From Trichopria drosophilae (taxonomy: Eukaryota; Arthropoda; Insecta; Hymenoptera; Diapriidae), in contig CM059585.1 of the NCBI GenBank assembly GCA_030407085.1, forward strand, positions 87,744,501 to 87,808,500: 64,000 nt of DNA, given 5' to 3'. Positions 46,480 through 57,780 of the stretch are shown in pieces. The notes beneath the pieces were generated by a model, which was not told where the DNA came from, ran no database searches, and saw only the letters and a program-made list of their open reading frames with translations. The position numbers and the translations under genes were made by a program. Every line of letters begins with the position of its first letter. Position 1 is the first letter of the stretch.

Positions 46480-49400
46480 GAGATACTTTACGTAAAGTCA
46501 GATAAGATTCTTCCTCACGATAAATTGACTTGCCAGCCATCTTTTATACATTTTATCCATCAAGATGAAAAAAAAAACTAGGTGAAAGTAGCTAATATTT
46601 TGCAACGAGTAGAAGATCGAGCGTCGACGTAAGTAGGAGCGATTAAGATGGTAAGGGCGGAGCGCGACTTCGCGCCGATGATTCTCGCACGACACGCGCA
46701 ACACACATACACACGAAATAATAAAAAAAAAAACGGTAAAAAATTAAAAGAAACGAAGGCACGACGGCTCCATGCGACGCCAACGCATCAATAGCTGACG
46801 GTGACAACTGATTTCTAAGCGACGGGGCAGTTAGAGCGTCAAGCTGATAGGCTTCCAGGATAACTTTAGGTATTACATTTTACTAAAGAGACGTATTAAG
46901 TCGTTGGAGCTGAACGCTTGAGAGTGTGAATAAATATTTTAATTAGAAACTATAAAGAAGAAAACGCCGCTCAGAAATATACAAAGAAAAAATGAAAACT
47001 CTTCCTAAAGATAATACTAATATACAGAGAAGCACTTCCAATGCTGAAGTGACGTTGGAATTCGGTACAGGTTGCATTGTAAAAAGCAGTAAAAAAAAAA
47101 CTTGGGGAAAATCAGCAACGGCATACGCGCACTCTCATCGAATCCAATATTTTTATTTGCGTTCAGACATTCCAAGGGTTGGGCAAGCGCGCCATCGCGC
47201 GGACGTTTTTCTACTCCTGAAAAATATTTTTACGTTTTTCGTATTCTTTTTTTTTCCTCACTCTTACGCGACTTTCGTGTCTCTGGATGTATTTATTTTT
47301 ATAGAGTACTTTTAAAATAAACTCTTAGTTTTTTCTATCATTTGCGTTCACGACGAATCACGCAAATTTTTACGTCGCGCGACGGGGAAAACTGTTTCGT
47401 TTCGAGGAAAACTGAAAAAAAAAGGCAAAAAAAATTTTTCTCCGGGTATCTACGATTATTGTACGAAAAAAAAGGAAATACGAAAGGAAAAAGCCACATA
47501 GTACTTTCTAGGAGAAACATTGTATTTATGAGTACCGTTACTACGAATCGATATCAATTTTAATTGTACAGTAAATACAGATATTTTTTTTAGAATTGTG
47601 CCTTTTCAGACAAATCCGTTAGACAGGGATACGCTGAAAAATATTATAATATATTTTTACGTCGGTATAAAAAAGATGAAAAAAAAAGAAAAAAGACGAA
47701 GGAACGAACTGAGGACAAGAAGTAAGCGGGAAACTCGAGCCAAAATTTGATCTTCTAGTTAAGGAGTATAATTGTTTCTGCGTTGTAGCCAGTTGACACA
47801 CTACGTTTCGTTTTTGGTTATGAATTTGATAGATTTTGTAATTGTACAGTTGCCACTAACGGGATTGGCGGCTCGTTTTTACCAACCAGCGGTCGGTCTG
47901 CCTGCGTCCGCGAAGACATTTTTTCGCGGGAGGATCTTTATAATACACGATATCGAAAGGGGGCGTACCTGTATACACAGAGTTTACGCGCGAGAAATAT
48001 GTAGAATTAGACGAGAAGGGGGTGAGTCTAGGCGCTAGTTGGAGAGAAAAAAAATCGAAGACGGTGAAAAGTAGAAGAGCGAAAAAAACATGTATACCGC
48101 CCAACACCGTGGGGCTCGTTCGACGACGGGGAGCGAGACGGTAGCTAGAAATGTAAATTAATTTATTATAAAAAAAAGAAAGAAAAAACGAAAGGAGACG
48201 TATTAAGGAGGCAAGTTTTATAATGGCGAACAAAATCGCAGTGCTGCCAACTGAAGAAACGGACTCCCTCTAGCGTCCCTTCCAGAAGGTACGAGTTTAT
48301 TATTAATTTTACTATTTCTCTGTACAATATTTGACGTTAAACAAAAGGAAAAAAAAGAAATGGATGTAAATTCGTATCTTTCCTAGAGAGAAGCAGCCGG
48401 GAGGTCGTTTTTTTCGAATTTCGCGCACCCTCGGCAACATTCGCCGCAAAAGGGTAATATCCGTGGATGATAAAAATAAAAACTGTAGGTAATCGTCGCG
48501 TACGCCTCGTAGACGAGCTTTACGGGGCGGCGCGATTCGGATCAAGTCGAGGAGAGGAAGTAGACGCGACGATGAAAAAAATAAATACCGGAAACAGAAA
48601 GCTTTCTACCAAATATACGAGCTCTATCGGTGCGCTCGCGAATGAAAACGACTCGTGACGGGAAGGTAGTTAGGATAGAGATTAGAGGCGATTGTAGCTA
48701 TTATTATAATATTACAATAATATGCTGTATTATTATAATTAACAATTACTATTATTGACGTCATCTAAAGTATGAAAGATTTTTACACTGTTGAAACTTG
48801 AAGTAAATAATATATTTAGTTTATTTTGGTACATCACAATTTGATGAACAAGAGATAAAAAAAGGATGAAAATGGGGGGGTATGAACTATTTTTTAAGAG
48901 ACCGATTATTACTCGACTTGAGTCCACGATGCGGGAGTAAAGGGCGATGTAGATGTTCCAAAGGGGGGTTGGGGGGACGAAAGGGGCCGGGAAAGAGGCG
49001 GGCGTGGCGATGAAACCTATTTGCGAACGTGCATCGTTGCACAAGCGATTGTCATCACGACTGACAACAAAAATCACATGTGATTTAATAGTGAATTTTG
49101 AGAATTTTACTGATAGACTTGTACTAATTAACTAATATTATTGTGACACGACCAAACATGATTCAGCGGCAATTTTGCCGTCGACGCGGGCGAGCGAATT
49201 CGAAATAGCGCGCGCGCCGGCGGAAGAAGGCGCGGTTGGCCGACTTTTTACGTTTCGACGAACGTGTGTGAAAGAGTTAGTTAGAGAGGAAGAAGACATT
49301 GTAAAAGAAAGCGACGCTCACTGTCGAGCGCAAGCGCGCGGTGCCACGAGTAAAACAAAGAAGGCGGATATTAAAAAAAAAAAGAAGAAAAAAAACAGAT

Positions 49401-51840
49401 TGTATAGAGACGGTAACGCGGGAGACGTTGTGTAGCTAGTGTTGACTATGAATTAGGTTAGAAGCTACTTGAATTAGCGAGTAAATTCGATTAAGCGTTT
49501 AAGATTTTAAGGTTAGGTAGATAAACTAACTATTTAGTTAGTACACGTAGGTAGGTATACACGTTCGCTTCCCCCGTCGACGCGAACGCGACGGCGAACC
49601 GATAATTAAAATTGGCACAGCCGCGGGGACGGGGAGGGGCACCGTCCAGCCTATGCACCTCGCACCCGTCAAGACTGACTGGCTATTCATATTAATGATA
49701 AATATATTATTATTCTACAACCATTATATATCTACTGTAATATAATAGTAAGGACTGCTTGCTGCGCACCGCGGGTCAGGTGCTTGGGCTGGCCGGGTGT
49801 GTTCTCTTTGCGTTTTTATTTTCCAACGAATCGATACTTCGGAGCTCATGATTCCGAGCAAATGCTGCTTTCTGTAAGCTTTCTAGGATTCTAGGATTAG
49901 CTTTTACCTTAGGCTAGGGTTCGTAGTCCTTTAGATTCCTAAAAGTGTAGCGATGACGAAAGAAAGAAAGAAAAACAGAAAACCGTAGGATGTTTTTAAG
50001 AAACAAAAAAAATAAACCTAATGTTAGGCGATATCGGCTTAAAGAAATGAAAAGCGCGTGCGAGCGAGCGATAAAACGTGAGAATGCGTGCGAGAACGAG
50101 CGAGAAGATTTGCATGCCTGAGTTGCGAGCGAGATGCGAATCCGAGTTGACTCGATGTTGCGACGGAGCATCATTGTACTTCGACTTGTACAGAGATGAA
50201 GTTCTTAAGTCACTATTGTTTTACATTGTTAAAGAAGTAATTGTAATTGTAACTAATCTTCGTTTTCTTTTTTTTTTCTGGCGACCACTTTCTACTCGTT
50301 TCTTTTTTCTTTTCTTTTGTACTTTGTAACTCGGACCCGAGGATATCGGCGTCACGAGCTGAAGAGAAAAGAAAATGTTTAAACTGAAATGCTGTCTGAT
50401 TACCTTGATTTTTCTTTTCTCTGGAATAAAAATTACGCGTACACGACCCACAACAGGGGCCGAGGGGTCCGGGCACGTCGATCAGGGACGATTTGCCAAG
50501 TCGTTTATTTGTATCGAGCTGCTACGAGTGGAAATGAAGACATTTTACAAGGGATAAAATAAGACGCAGCTTTTTACTGACATCCACAGGGACATACCAC
50601 CTTGAGACAGCTGAGCCACGCGAAATTCGTAAAATTTGTTAGAAAGAAAATACTTTTTAAGATGGCTAAGATATTAGGACATAGTTCGTTGAAGAAAAGT
50701 AGATTAAGACAAGCGTGTCGTAGATAGTTAAGGCTAGGAATTTTCAGCAGTCGATAGGTGCTGTAACCAATGGACACTTCTACGACGATGGTCAGAATAA
50801 CATTTTTCACAAAGATCGCAAGGGCATGAGCCACTAAAAGTGCCCTTAGTTTATTTTCAATCGTTCCGAAACACACACAAAAGAAAAAAAGCTAGTCTTT
50901 GCGCGATAATACGGGCGGGCGATTGTGGAAAATCGTGGAAAACCCTTGGGTGGCTCTTTGCCGCCCTGTGACATTTCGTCAACTGTACAGATATACAATC
51001 ATATCGAAGACCGCTCTAGTGGTCGACGGACGAACCCGCTCGGAGTCACCTCCGTATTTTCTAGCAAGTTCATTTTTCTGTGACGTTGAAATACATTTCA
51101 AGTCTAGTTTCCATGCGCCGAACTGAATGTGGCTTGGAAAACGCAATCAAATTTTGTCGTCGTGCATTATTTATAACATAACCTTGTCACATGGAAGTTT
51201 GGAATTTTGAGCGTCACACGGAAATGCAACTCGTCAATTGATTTTTACGCACGGAGGAGACTTGGATGGATCGCATTCCTTGACACCCGCCCAGTATTAT
51301 CTAACAAAATGTATCTACAGCGCCTGTCAAAACGTATAATTATCTAGAATGGAAAAACACAAGACTGGGTAGAGCGATTCCGTGATGGTAAGCATTGGAA
51401 ATCTTCAAGTTTTTCTTAGCGCCCGTATAGAATGTAAAATGTGATATTTTTCACGAAATCATCGATCGATCGATGATCGATAAAAAAAAAATAATACGGA
51501 TAGGCGAGTTTTTTCTCAAGAAGCGGCTTCGGCGTTGTATCAAGTAGTTTGTCTATCTCGTGGTCTATCTGTTCGTCGAATAAGTGCTGCTGTTGATAAC
51601 GCTGTAGAGCGACAGGAGAAATCAAAGATCGATATGGTGCAATGGAAATCCATCGGATGGTTTACAGAAATAAAAAGATACTTTTGTGTCAAGGCTATTC
51701 CAGTCTCTTTCGATCATTTTCTTATTTTCTTTGCCTTGCTGGGTTTTAAAAAATGACATTCGAATACGACCGATCAACTTCTTTCATTATTGCGGTTGAT
51801 AAGCCAATTAATAGATCGCTTCAAGCGATCGGTACTTAGA
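46480..51840 (+). other. GC-enriched, transposon-poor stretch, probable long 3' UTR
   Basis: For roughly 5 kb after the candidate exon the DNA has markedly more G, C and CpG than the introns, contains purine-rich and A-rich tracts typical of transcribed UTRs, and shows no inverted-repeat elements or TTAA termini. Its ORFs (for example 47772, 47856 minus, 49175, 49914 minus) are basic, low-complexity and overlap one another on both strands, with no domains. Possible poly(A) signals (AATAAA) occur at several points, including around 47313 and 50425, and I cannot choose between them. The right boundary is approximate. Confidence 0.4.
48963..48991 (+). other. G-quadruplex-forming sequence
   Basis: Four G runs of 6, 6, 4 and 3 (48963-48968, 48971-48976, 48983-48986, 48989-48991) are separated by loops of 2, 6 and 2 bases. 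They meet the classical G4 pattern in the sense strand of the putative 3' UTR. Confidence 0.6.
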
Positions 51841-52245
51841 CCGTACAAATATATTTAATATATCGACGATTCTCTCTCTCTCTCTCAAAACAAAAACCAA
51901 ATTTCATACAAAAAATATTGCAAAAACATTACTACCGCTCGTTCTATGCCAAGAGGAGGACCTAAGTAAGTCTATAAAAAATGAGGTTACATTATTTATA
52001 AACAACTATTTTTAAATTGAATGTTTTATGAAAACAATGTTTTTCAGGCATTCTCAAAATCTTATTTTATGCCTAATTGTATAGCATTTTATGTCATTTT
52101 CAAAGGTGAAAAGCAGACTTTATTAATTAAAAAACAGCATTCGATCATTTTATTCATTAATTTGAAAGCATTTATAAAATGTTCTATTTGAATCATGTCT
52201 TCGTCGAGAAGTTGATCTGCTTCTTGCAATAACTTTCTGCATGTA
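51841..52245. other. Intergenic AT-rich DNA
   Basis: It begins with a short (CT)n run (51871-51886) and contains no recognisable gene or repeat before the MITE at 52246. Confidence 0.4.
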
Positions 52246-52373
52246 CAGTAGAACTTCACTTTATTGTCCGTCCCTTTGTTAGCGCCTTCACATTATTAGC
52301 GAGATTCCCTTTTCCCTCTTTCGTAATTCCAGTGGTAAAACTCCGAATAGGACAATAAAGTGAAGTTCTACTG
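52246..52373. mobile_element. pogo/Tigger-like MITE
   Basis: TA + CAGTAGAACTTCACTTTATT at the left and AATAAAGTGAAGTTCTACTG + TA at the right are perfect complements; the match extends to 24 bases each. The element is 128 bp with TA duplications (52244-52245, 52374-52375). CAGTAGAA termini are typical of pogo/Tigger-group Tc1/mariner elements. Confidence 0.75.
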
Positions 52374-52448
52374 TATACCCTTTGAACACTTCGCTTTGAC
52401 AGTTGTTTTGACCAAATGAGAGCGTTTTCTTATCCGATAGCCGAAATA

Positions 52449-53558
52449 CTGTGGTCGAAAGGCATGACAGCATAACTGACGCTGTCATGATTCCGAGAGA
52501 AACGGCTTTTAATATTCACTTAGCTCTCCCAAATCAGAAAAGCAATAAATATGTTTAACATTTAGAATTTTGTCTTATGCTGTGATATATTTTTATAACA
52601 CGTTCATCTTATTGAGTAAAGTGCATAAATTAATATGAAATTAGTGTTTTTCTACCGGAATCGCATTTCTGAATGCAGTTTTGTGATTAGGCAGCACATT
52701 TATATAATATGTATGTTTCAAATCGGAAAATCAATAAATTTGTTTCTCATTTATAATTCACTCTTATTATTTAATACAATTTTAAAATACGTTCATGTCA
52801 CTGAGGGAAGTGCATGTATTAATATAAAATTTAGCGTATTTCGTCTAGCCTAACCGCATTTCTCGATGCAATTATGCGACTAGGCAGCATATTTACATGT
52901 GTATTACGAAGTGTCAAAATGGATTTGATAGCGACGTACGAATCTGAGTCAGAATAGGACGATTGTTTCATGTAAAGAAAAACGCGAAAAAATTAAAACT
53001 TTAAACTTTTACTTTAACAAGAAACTGTATTTATGAAATTATTAAAGTTAATAAATATGTTATTACTAAATAGTTCTTACCTAATTTATTGATACGATCA
53101 ACATTTTATTAAGATTTTTGATTAAATATAATTTTTAACTACTTTCCGATATTTATAATGTCAAATTTTATAACCCTAAAACGAAAGTAGAATCTAAATA
53201 ACGTTCAATTTACAATACAAACATATTACTATTTGATTACATATATACATTTGTTGAGTGCGAAAGTTTTATTTTTTAAAAGTATTTTAAATAAGTAATA
53301 TTTCTATTTTAAAATATTTTGAATTTGATGAATGTCAATTGTTTATCGCAATCTGGCAGTTATGCGATTATGCCGGTCTTTCGTTAGCAAAAATGCAGTT
53401 ATGCCTTTATGTTAAGGAACATTTTCTACCGAAATGAGCTTCCAAATGCTTTAATAGCAAGTACAGTTTGAAAAGCATTATTAATTATACAAAAATCCAG
53501 AGTTATCTCAAATTTCATGAAAATGTCAGTTGTGCTGTTATGCCTTTCGACCACGGAA
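52449..53558. mobile_element. Non-autonomous element with CTGTGGTCGAAAGGC termini and internal tandem repeat
   Basis: GTGGTCGAAAGGCATGACAG (52451-52470) and its near complement CTGTTATGCCTTTCGACCAC (53534-53553) define inverted ends, with similarity on to AACTGAC / GTCAGTT. Inside, a ~187-bp unit is tandemly duplicated: GTTCATCTTATTGAGTAAAG at 52603 versus GTTCATGTCACTGAGGGAAG at 52790, with flanking AATAAAT.TGTTT and GGCAGCA.ATTTA words at the same spacing. No target duplication or transposase is evident; the superfamily is unknown. Confidence 0.6.
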
Positions 53559-53994
53559 TATACCATTCTAAAAAACATGATTTACGAAGCCTTGAATAAA
53601 TGAAATTCGAGTAGAATATTTGAGCAATTCTCTCGTAATTCTAATATTCACAATACTTAATATTTTAACAATGAAATTAAAACGTTATGAACCTATACTT
53701 ACGTAGATACTCGAAACTTGTCAAGATGCACGCGAGATAATGCTTTTGAGTCGATTTGATGGCTATTGTCATGAAAAACACATATACTATGACATATTTC
53801 AACTATGTCACTGTGTACTTTATAAAAATTAATTTTTTGAGTCTAAAAAAAATACTTTGCTGAAATGAAGTTCGTGTTTTCAAAACAACTTCGTTGATGA
53901 TAGACGTTTGTAAAAATATTCTACTAATTGTAAGATATGGGGCATTCCATGCCAAACGGGCAACTGAGAAGATTAGCCTTTTTCGGTGTCTCGC
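53559..53994. other. Intergenic AT-rich DNA
   Basis: No gene or complete repeat is seen. The last part, from about 53940, may be the outermost portion of the palindrome that follows. Confidence 0.35.
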
Positions 53995-54165
53995 ATTAAA
54001 CGCTTGTTTCTGAAATTCTGTTTCAGAGAAAGGAAAAAATAATTAGTGGATTTTATTCGTCTTTTTATGCACTTTCCGATGATTAAAATGATTTTTTATT
54101 TTAATTAATCTTGATTTTATCACTCGACGAAGTTTAATACGTGGAAAAAATGTTTATCGATAATA

Positions 54166-54329
54166 AATAAATAATTAATAAATAACACAAAAAGAACGAA
54201 TACATGAAAATACGCAAATGGCATGTGTCCATTACATTGGAAATTATTATTATATTATTATAATGGACACATGCCATTTGCGTATTTTCATGTATTCGTT
54301 CTTTTTGTGTTATTTATTAATTATTTATT
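54166..54329. repeat. Perfect 69-bp hairpin
   Basis: The arms 54166-54234 and 54261-54329 are exact complements, including AAAATACGCAAATGGCATGT and its complement, around a 26-base AT-rich loop. If transcribed from either strand it would give a precursor-like stem, but the arms are much longer than a microRNA hairpin. Confidence 0.85.
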
Positions 54330-54391
54330 ATTATTTATTGAAAATGGTGACGTTTGTGTAATTAATGTAGAAAATTATTTTTGAAACTTTT

Positions 54392-54422
54392 CTGATGAGG
54401 ACAACATAGTTGTCGAAACGTC
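54392..54422 (+). ncRNA. Hammerhead ribozyme-like core motif
   Basis: CTGATGA (54392-54398, invariant CUGANGA core), a helix II formed by GACAAC (54400-54405) and GTTGTC (54409-54414) around an ATA loop with one extra G, then GAAACGTC (54415-54422). The latter reads G12-A13-A14, ACGU helix III and C17 at the scissile position. Four A-T pairs are possible at the base of helix I (TTTT before the core, AAAA after C17). This is the minimal helix-III arrangement found in Penelope-like elements. The core is intact; the weak helices I and III make monomer activity doubtful. Confidence 0.5.
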
Positions 54423-55394
54423 AAAAATAACTTTGTAGTTATTTCGATTTTTTATTTTATTTACGTATTCATCATGATTTTTCAGTTTAAAGAATAAAAA
54501 TCGATTTTTTTCATACTTGGACGTTTTAAATATTTTTTTAAACAGGCTCAAATGACAGCTCGTATATTTTCCTATAAAATCCCATTGTCTCAATTATGGG
54601 CCGCTTGGTTCTTCATCCATAAATATGCATAATAATAAGCGCATTTGGGTATTGCCGCTCACGAGGCTGCATTTCTTGCACATTTCAGGATGAAGGACCA
54701 ACCGACCCATAATTGTGACAATGGGATTTTATAGGAAAATATACGAGCTTTCATTTGAGCCTGTTTAAAAAAATATTTAAAACGTCCAAGTTTGAAAAAA
54801 ATCGATTTTTATTTTTTAAACTCAAAAATCATGATGAATATGAAAATAAAATAAAAAATCATTTTAATAATCGGAAAGTGCATAAAAAGACGAATAAAAT
54901 CCACTGATAATTTTTTCCTTTCTCGGACACAGTACTTCAGCAACTAGCGTTTAACCCATTAACGTCAAATGTGCACATTTGCTCATGCCCACTTTCAACG
55001 CTGTATAGAAAAACCCAATCGGTCAGAAATGATCATGCAAACCATGTTTTCTGATAGATTTTTTTATGAACTTTCAGAATGTGGGGTGAAAATTTCGAAA
55101 AAATGATTGTTTCAGCCTCATTTTTGCAATTTTTGGGGGAAAAAACGTGAAATTTTTCAGATTTTTTTTTTAAATCCAAAATTTTCACAGGGAATCCGTT
55201 GAGCTACAGGTCTAAAACCTTCAGAAATCGTGCACAAACTATTTTTCCTTGAAAACCGTACCCCTACGAACATCAAAAATCAACTTGGCGAATCCAAAAT
55301 GGCGGCCGAAAGTCAGAAAAAATAATGAATTAATGATTAATTTTTTTCTCGAAAAGGAATCGCGTTATAAAAAAATGTCACTTTACAAAAAGTG

Positions 55395-55545
55395 TTTAGA
55401 ATCATCCAAAGAATACGTGTGAATTTTTCCAGGACGTATTGGGAAATTTTTTAATTTTTCCGGAAAATGGCCAGAACCAAAAAATCGACAGTGGCCCGAA
55501 ACATCTTGGAAAAATTCACACGTATTCTTCGGATGATTCTAAGCA
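55395..55545. repeat. Sub-terminal palindrome of the piggyBac element
   Basis: AGAATACGTGTGAATTTTTC (about 55408-55428) and its complement GAAAAATTCACACGTATTCT (about 55508-55528) form a hairpin inside the left sub-terminal region. The right side carries one further copy (about 58105-58140). Confidence 0.6.
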
Positions 55546-55698
55546 TTTTTTGTTCTATGAAACTTTTTCATCAAGCCAATCATTTTTGTGTAAAAAAATA
55601 TGTAAATAATAATGCGTATTCTGTTACGCATTACAAACGTTTGCATAACTCGCATAAATAAGGTATAAATATATAATATCTTTCAATCAAGAATTATA

Positions 55699-55912
55699 CA
55701 CGGAGAGAAATGTCTAACGTTTATATGGTGGTTCACCTTCATCCGAAAACTCGCGGGCTCTTACTTATCCGATTTGCGGATATAGCCCGTCGTATTACAC
55801 CATGACTCATATACATTATTCGCTCAAAACGCAACGGATTTGTACGTGGATACCTCCGTAGGAACGGGTTGCTTGATGTCCATACTATATTCGCTCAAAA
55901 TTTCTCTCTGTG
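55699..55912. mobile_element. TA-flanked MITE nested in the piggyBac element
   Basis: TA (55697-55698) + CACGGAGAGAAAT and ATTTCTCTCTGTG + TA (55913-55914); the 13-base ends match at 12 positions. The element is 214 bp with no coding capacity. The CAC.GAGAGAAAT ends are close to those of the 740-bp element at 43206, so they may share a Tc1/mariner-type source. Confidence 0.7.
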
Positions 55913-56098
55913 TATATTTCTAATTGCACTACAATTCCATATCTGATAAATCCATAGTTGAAATTCCTCACTTCTCATTCTCATTGTTTTCACTTGTCAA
56001 TTTTTTTTGTTTTCGTTTTACAAATTCAAGGTGGTAGTTTCGCTCTGTTACTTCATTACTATTATTCCAGTCTTCATAATTCTCGAGATAGAATAAAT

Positions 56099-57780
56099 AT
56101 GCTTAGAATAAGTAGTAATTCTAGAAAGTGTAAGGAAGTTTACGGTGGACTCGTTGAAACTACTGAAAATGATCAGTACAATGAAGCTATTTATCTTCCC
56201 AATCCCGAAGAATCGGGTGAGTCTGATACCTATGATGACGATGAGGATAGTGGCGATCGTGATGTAGGATCATCGGATGATGAGAGTTCTGACGATGACA
56301 TCATCGATTGCAATTTTTCGTCTCCCAAAATATCATATGCAAAAATTTTTGATCAATACGATTTTTCTCAAAAAACATTGGAAGATGATCATCATTACAA
56401 TTGGGTTGATGGAGAAAAGCACTATCCAGACGATGTAGCTAATAAAAACTTATTATCTGAGAAAGATAAAAAAATTATTTTATCTAGCACGCCAACTGAA
56501 CTATTTGAGTATTTCTTTTCTGATTATTTGAAGCAAGTCATTATAGAATGTACCGAATCTAATGGTTATCAACTTACTTTTGCGATCGATTTGATGTCTT
56601 TCTAGGTATTTTGTTATTTTCTTCTTATAATACGAGGCATTCTCAAAGAGACTATTGGTCTACTAATTCTCTCTTACGTGCTGATCCGGTTGTATCTGCG
56701 ATGGGAAGAACTGAGTTTGAGAAAATAAAATCTAACTTGAAGTATTCTAAGTCAGAAGAGGAAAACAAGGAGGATAGCATCTGGAGAGTTCGGAGAATAG
56801 TTGATATTTTCAATAATAACATCAAGAGATTCAAGTTTTTCTCGACTGCACTGTCCATAGATGGAATGATGGCTAAATACTACGGTAAATGCGTTTTAAA
56901 ACAGTTCATCAAAGGGAAACCTATACGGTTTGGTATCAAATTGTGGGCTTTATGTTCCTACAGTGGTTTTTTATTTCATTTCGAGATTTATTGTGGAAAG
57001 CAAATATTGCTCTTGGCTCACGTGTCGTTTTACAAATGCTACAACCCCTATTACATCACTGCACTCCGAGGAAACTAAATGAATATCATTGTTATTTTGA
57101 TAATTTATTTTGCTGTCCAGATCTATTGCTTCATTTGAAAAAAATTGGTCTTCGGGCCACTGGTACAGTAAGAAGTAATAGAATAAAAGCGACAAATGAT
57201 ATCAATAAGAAAGCGAAACGGGGGACCTGGTTAGCAATACACGATAACTTGAGTGGGATAAACTTCATTACTGTAATGGATTCCAAACCTGTATCTATCC
57301 TTTTGACGGCTTCAGGAGTCACTCCAATGTCTAATGTGAGCCGTTATGATAAAGAATCGAGAACTAAGAGAACAATACCATTTCCAAATGCTTTCTGTAA
57401 TTACAACAAGTTCATGGGAGGTGTTGATTTGCATGATCAACGTGCAAATCAAGTGCGGACAAACATACATTCGAAGAAATGGACATGGATAATCATGATA
57501 AGATTGGTGCAAGCAGCGGTTACAAACGCCACTGTCTTAAATAATGAAGCACTTCCAAACACAGAAAAAAAAGGAACGAAAGAATTTGTTTTGAGTATCA
57601 GTGAAAATTATTTGAGTAAAGGTTCGTACACAGTTATTGGCAAACATGAAATTCAACAAGGACATACTCAACATTCTTGTCAAATCAAAAATTGACAACG
57701 AGAACAAGACGATTATGTAAAAAATGCAATTTACACGGGTGCAAAAACTGTTCGGGAATCCCGTGTAAAAGAAAGAAGAA
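56099..57780 (+). pseudogene. piggyBac-type transposase pseudogene (frameshifted)
   Basis: The transposase is spread over several frames. Frame 1 of the series (from ATG 56099, MLRISSNSRK) carries an acidic Asp/Glu/Ser-rich N-terminus typical of piggyBac proteins. A shift near 56595-56600 continues as FLGILLFSSYNTRHSQRDYW. A second near 57000-57010 continues as ALGSRVVLQML. A third between 57655 and 57710 leads to a C-terminal cysteine-rich segment (CKKC..HGCKNC..IPC) ending at TGA about 57780. The three catalytic aspartates remain: SID (56860-56862), YFDN (57099-57101) and GVDLHD (57426-57428). The usual Glu after the first Asp is Gly. At least three frameshifts make it non-functional as read. 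Confidence 0.88.

Larger units (their letters stand above)
54104..54445 (+). mobile_element. Inserted element with 14-bp target duplication, hairpin and hammerhead-like motif
   Basis: GATTTTTTATTTTA occurs at 54090-54103 and again at 54446-54459, flanking the insert; the matching place in the other palindrome arm (54847-54860) has it only once, so it behaves as a target-site duplication. The insert holds a perfect 69-bp hairpin (54166-54234 with 54261-54329, 26-base loop) and a hammerhead-like core (54392-54422). A longish, non-fixed duplication length suits retroposition rather than cut-and-paste transposition. No reverse transcriptase is encoded, so it would be non-autonomous. Confidence 0.5.
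53995..54953. mobile_element. Palindromic element with a nested insertion in its left arm
   Basis: Outer arms: about 53995-54103 and 54847-54953, sharing GAGAAAGGAAAAAAT, AAAGACGAATAAAATCCACT-type and CACTTTCCGAT blocks as complements. Inner arms: about 54446-54640 and 54690-54846, sharing CGTTTTAAATATTTTTTTAA, TATTTTCCTATAAAATCCCA and GGACCAA/TTGGTTC-type blocks. The right arm is continuous, whereas the left is interrupted by about 342 extra bases (54104-54445) bracketed by a direct duplication. No coding sequence. Confidence 0.7.

Noticed and set aside
47772..49435. Overlapping ORFs of 60-125 codons on both strands in the GC-richer 3' region
   Set aside because: They are rich in Arg, Lys and Ser, overlap in opposite strands, and show no domains, as expected for UTR sequence with fewer stops than AT-rich DNA.
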